This document shows, piece after piece, positions 5,904 through 8,488 of a DNA stretch of 8,488 nt. Each line of letters opens with the position of its first letter. Positions within the stretch are counted from its first letter, which is position 1. The DNA comes from Planctomycetaceae bacterium. Its GTDB lineage: Bacteria; Planctomycetota; Planctomycetia; Pirellulales; UBA1268. The notes under the pieces were generated by a model, which did not search any database, had not been told where the DNA came from, and saw nothing but the letters and a program-made list of their open reading frames with translations. The position numbers and the translations under genes are program-made. The stretch spans positions 1 to 8,488 of the forward strand of contig CANGIH010000082.1 in NCBI GenBank assembly GCA_947453875.1, in the 5' to 3' direction.

Positions 5904-7868
5904 ATGCACCAGTACAACAGGCTGCGGGAAGGGGTTCGGGCGTGGGCCCGATTGTTCGCTCGCCCGGCCACGCGGCCAGCCCGCACCAACAGACCGCGAA
6001 GCACTCGGGCCTTCGGTGCCGAGATGCTCGAGCCACGCCAGGTGATGGCAATCGCCGTGGCGAACGCCCTCCCCGATTTTTGGGCCGCGGCGAACACGAC
6101 CGCCGCGCCGATCGACACCGCGGCCCAGTTCAGCGTGAGCGGGGTCTCCGTCCACGGAACGGTGGTGAAGATGGCGACGCAGGCCGGCAGCGACGCCTCC
6201 GTCCGCAACCTGTTTGTCGAGCTCTATGACCAGGCTGTCCCTGGGCGATCAGCGGCGCCCACGTCGGTCGCCAACTTCCTCTCCTACGTCAACCAGGGGA
6301 GCTACACCTCGACGTTCTTCCACAGGGCCACCGATTTCGCCGGTGACCTCGGGCCGGCGAGTTTTCTTCAGGGGGGCGGCTTCACCAATGTCAGTGGCGC
6401 ACCGATCGGCACCGTCGCCACGGGCCAACCGATCGCTCTCGAGTGGGCCGCCGACCGCCCCAACACCGCCGGCACGATCGCCTACGCGCGCACCAGCGAT
6501 CCCAACTCCGCCACCAGCGGATTTTTCTTCAATGTCCGATCGAATCCCGGCTTCGACGCCAGCGGCAATCAGTATGCCACCTTCGGCCATGTCGTCGGCG
6601 ATGGGCAGGCGATCCTCGACGCCTACGCAGCCCTGACACGCGTCAACGGCGGCGGGGCGTTTGGCACCATCCCGATCAGTTCCGTCGATGGTCTTTCCAA
6701 CGCCAACATCCGCAACCGTCTGGTGATGCTCCTCGCGGCCGATGTCGTCGCGGCACCGGCCACCGCCTTCGGACTCACCGCCATCAGCTCCGATCCGGCG
6801 ATCGCCTCGGTCTTCGTCGATGCGGCCGGAAAACTGCATCTGGCATCGGGGGCAAAGACCGGTGCCGCCACGATCACCGTCACCGCCACCGATCTCTCCG
6901 GGGCGTCGGTTCAGGATGTCTTCACCGTGTCGGTAGGCATCTCCGGGATCGGCGTCGCCGACGGTGCCTCAGGGCTCGCAAGCGGCCAATCGCAGGCCAT
7001 CTCGCTCGGAACGGCGGCCGTCGGCACGAGTGCCACGTCGAAAACCTTCACCGTCTCCAATCCCGGCTACGCGCCGCTGTCGATCGGCAACGTCACGCTC
7101 CCGGCCGGCGTGAAGGTGGTGCAGGCATTGCCGGCGAGCATCCCGGCGGGGGCGTCGGCGCAATTCGTCGTCTCGCTCGACACCGCGGCCTTCAAGGCCG
7201 TCAGTGGTTCGATCGCCATCGCCTCGAGTGCCTCGGCCACCCCGTTCTCGATTCCCGTCGCGGGCGTGGTGTTCGGAAAACCGGAACTGCCGACGCGTGT
7301 GGTGTCGGCGTGGGGGAATGGCACGAAGATCATCCTGTCGTGGACGGCATCGGTCGATAACGGCAGCCCGGTGACGGCGTCGGCCGTCTACGCGCTCCAG
7401 GTCGGCACCACAACGTGGACGAAGGTTGCCGACGTGGCGGGCACGGCGACGAGCACCGAGGTGTTTGGCCTCGACATCACCCAGGCGTTCGCCTTCAAGG
7501 TCGCCTCGAAAAATCTCGCCGGCTTCAGCAAGCTCTCGAACGACGGCGTGAAATACCTCATGGCCCCGCGCACCCCGGCAGCGATCGTCGCCGCGGCGGC
7601 GGGCACGGGGGCCGCGAACCTCACCTGGCAGCATGCCGTCCAGCCTGAGGACAAGATCACGAAGTCGTTCCGGCCGCTCACCGGCTACGTCGTCTTCTAC
7701 CGGGAGGTCGGCACGGCCGCCTGGACACGCTCCGCCGACATCCCGGTGGTGACCAGCACCACCGTCACCGGCCTCGTGGCGGGGAAGAGCTACCAGTTCG
7801 CCCTCCGCGCTAAGAGCGACTCGGGGGGGAGCCTGATCTCGAAGCCCTCCAACAGCGTGACGGTGTGA
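5904..7868 (+). CDS. Secreted cyclophilin-type peptidyl-prolyl isomerase with beta-sandwich and fibronectin III domains
   Basis: A 654-residue multidomain exported protein. The N-terminus is long and Arg-rich (1-40) and carries MLEPRQVMA (41-49), the LEPR-XLL-type motif that marks many large exported planctomycete proteins. Residues about 75-285 form a cyclophilin domain: FFHRATDF with R141 (equivalent of the catalytic arginine), FLQGGGF with Q156, GTIAYAR, SGFFFNV (205-211) and YATFGHVVGDG, so the isomerase site seems intact. Next come an Ig/cadherin-like stretch ending in ATITVTATDLSG..FTVSV (about 285-345), a choice-of-anchor D or ASH-like sandwich (about 346-456; KTFTVSNPGYAPLSIGNVTLP) and two fibronectin III domains (about 460-552 and 554-654; ILSW, VTGLVAGKSYQFALRA). 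It ends directly after the last domain, with no sorting signal or dockerin visible. GGAG lies 9 nt before the ATG. It probably folds or anchors proteins at the cell surface; whether it serves the operon next door is not known. Confidence 0.9.
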   Translation: MHQYNRLREGVRAWARLFARPATRPARTNRPRSTRAFGAEMLEPRQVMAIAVANALPDFWAAANTTAAPIDTAAQFSVSGVSVHGTVVKMATQAGSDASVRNLFVELYDQAVPGRSAAPTSVANFLSYVNQGSYTSTFFHRATDFAGDLGPASFLQGGGFTNVSGAPIGTVATGQPIALEWAADRPNTAGTIAYARTSDPNSATSGFFFNVRSNPGFDASGNQYATFGHVVGDGQAILDAYAALTRVNGGGAFGTIPISSVDGLSNANIRNRLVMLLAADVVAAPATAFGLTAISSDPAIASVFVDAAGKLHLASGAKTGAATITVTATDLSGASVQDVFTVSVGISGIGVADGASGLASGQSQAISLGTAAVGTSATSKTFTVSNPGYAPLSIGNVTLPAGVKVVQALPASIPAGASAQFVVSLDTAAFKAVSGSIAIASSASATPFSIPVAGVVFGKPELPTRVVSAWGNGTKIILSWTASVDNGSPVTASAVYALQVGTTTWTKVADVAGTATSTEVFGLDITQAFAFKVASKNLAGFSKLSNDGVKYLMAPRTPAAIVAAAAGTGAANLTWQHAVQPEDKITKSFRPLTGYVVFYREVGTAAWTRSADIPVVTSTTVTGLVAGKSYQFALRAKSDSGGSLISKPSNSVTV

Positions 7869-7887
7869 GCTGCGCCTGCCGCAAAGC

Positions 7888-7930
7888 AAAAACCCCGCAG
7901 GCGCCATAACGACGCCGGCGGGGTTTTTTT
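7888..7930. terminator. Bidirectional intrinsic terminator
   Basis: The left arm AAAAACCCCGC (7888-7898) pairs perfectly with GCGGGGTTTTT (7918-7928). After one A-G mismatch the stem continues with GGCG/CGCC (7900-7903 with 7913-7916) around a 9-nt loop. The plus strand ends in seven T (7924-7930) and the minus strand in five T, so it can end both the cyclophilin gene, whose stop is 20 nt upstream, and the convergent gene whose stop is at 7972. Confidence 0.93.
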
Positions 7931-7971
7931 GTGCCCGGGCCGCTGCCGGAATCCATTTCAGCGCAAACGCA

Positions 7972-8488
7972 TCAGCGGCTGCTGCCGCCTGCGGCATCGC
8001 CGCCGGGAGCAACCGGCACCGGAGCGGTCAGCGGCGCGATCACCCCCTTCGGCCCGGCCGAGGCTTCGGCTTGCTCGACGCGGCCGCGGAGCGCGACGGG
8101 GATCTTCTCCCGATCCTCTTGAGTATCGAGCGGACCGGTGTATTGCTGCGCGCCTGACTTGTCGAGGATCGTCACCGTCCGCTTGCCGTTGGTCTCGCGG
8201 AGTTCGACGCGGCCGTCATCGTTGGCGACGATCGACACCGACTGGCTCTGCGACTGGACGTTCGGGTTCACGAGCACGATCCGCTGGTTGCGCTGGATTT
8301 GGTTTCGCTGGATCTGGTTTTGGTCGCGCTGGAACTGGTCGGTCTGAGGCTGCAAGGGCGAAGCGTTCGGCGCTGGAGACTGTGGGATGACGGGCGCGTC
8401 GCCCCCTTGCGCCCGGGGCACGAATCCGTACACCGGGACGTTGTTGATGCTGCCCCCTTTCAATTCCATCTCTTGGAGGAGCTTGAGC
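7972..8488 (-). CDS. Unrecognised protein, C-terminal part, with Gln/Asn/Arg-rich repeat
   Basis: The frame ends at 7972 and stays open through the right edge, giving 171 residues. An ATG at 8469 would give 165 residues, but there is no Shine-Dalgarno before it and the preceding in-frame codons (LKLLQE) read like the end of a helix, so I treat the gene as truncated by the window. From that methionine: GSINNVPVYGFVP (6-18), a Pro/Ala-rich stretch (24-42), a Gln/Asn/Arg repeat (44-63, with QIQRN twice), a probably beta-rich segment (64-128) containing VELRETNGKRTVTILDKSG and YTGPLDTQEDREKIP, and a Pro/Ala/Gly-rich tail to the end. The GPLDTQEDREKIP stretch resembles C-terminal segments of planctomycete PDZ-type or secreted proteins in which DG.VDT.E.R..IP recurs, but I cannot name the family. 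The composition suggests an envelope or extracytoplasmic location. No function is proposed. Confidence 0.75.
   Translation of the reverse strand, partial: LKLLQEMELKGGSINNVPVYGFVPRAQGGDAPVIPQSPAPNASPLQPQTDQFQRDQNQIQRNQIQRNQRIVLVNPNVQSQSQSVSIVANDDGRVELRETNGKRTVTILDKSGAQQYTGPLDTQEDREKIPVALRGRVEQAEASAGPKGVIAPLTAPVPVAPGGDAAGGSSR
8291..8320. repeat. Short in-frame tandem repeat (2 x 15 bp)
   Basis: CGCTGGATTTGGTTT (8291-8305) is followed directly by CGCTGGATCTGGTTT (8306-8320), differing at one base. More degenerate copies flank it: CGCTGGTTG at 8282-8290 and CGCTGGAACTGGTC at 8327-8340. On the minus strand this encodes the NQIQR NQIQR segment. The unit is a multiple of three, so copy-number change would keep the frame. 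Confidence 0.7.

Noticed and set aside
5699..6208. N-terminal extension of the sulfatase frame by 170 codons
   Set aside because: The ATG at 5698 has a ribosome binding site and is followed by a signal peptide. The extension covers the intergenic region and the start of the plus-strand cyclophilin gene and has no family similarity.
6969..8012. 347-codon minus-strand frame opposite the cyclophilin gene
   Set aside because: It would cross the terminator and is Arg/Gly/Asp-rich without motifs; the plus-strand frame has recognisable domains throughout.
1..8488. tRNA/rRNA genes, CRISPR arrays, insertion sequences, phage genes, riboswitches
   Set aside because: No spaced direct repeats, transposase or integrase motifs, or recognisable RNA structures were found on reading either strand.

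Overview
The window is about two-thirds G+C and reads as a chromosomal segment of a member of the Planctomycetota (a Pirellulales-like or related lineage; this is an inference from gene content). The clues are an exported formylglycine-type sulfatase, an exported PQQ-type beta-propeller opening with the planctomycete-style NW..WRGP segment, a glucuronoyl-esterase-like (CE15) enzyme, and a secreted multidomain protein carrying an N-terminal LEPR-x-x-x motif.

Layout. (1) 1-318, plus strand: the C-terminal third or less of a CE15-like carbohydrate esterase, cut by the left edge. (2) 358-5698, minus strand: four tightly packed genes read in the order sulfatase, beta-propeller protein, sensor histidine kinase, FixJ/NarL-type response regulator. 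Sulfatase and propeller overlap in an ATGA. The propeller and kinase are separated by a 28-nt spacer that is largely one palindrome. The kinase stop and regulator GTG lie 4 nt apart. (3) 5699-5903: a 205-bp divergent intergenic region, the only good place for the operon promoter and for the promoter of the plus-strand gene. (4) 5904-7868, plus strand: a secreted cyclophilin-type peptidyl-prolyl isomerase followed by beta-sandwich modules and two fibronectin type III domains. (5) 7888-7930: a strong two-way intrinsic terminator. (6) 7972 to the right edge, minus strand: the C-terminal part of an unrecognised protein with a Gln/Asn/Arg repeat, converging on gene 4.

How the genes may work together. 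The minus-strand operon joins an envelope sulfatase and an envelope propeller with a complete two-component pair whose sensor resembles a periplasmic ABC-transporter binding protein fused to a single transmembrane helix and kinase core. The simplest reading is a self-contained module that senses a small ligand in the periplasm and controls use of a sulfated polymer. The neighbouring CE15 esterase fits a polysaccharide theme but is convergent and not in the operon. The ligand and regulon cannot be read from sequence. No RNA genes, CRISPR arrays, transposases or phage genes were seen. All six genes have clear family features or are edge-truncated; no frameshift was detected.
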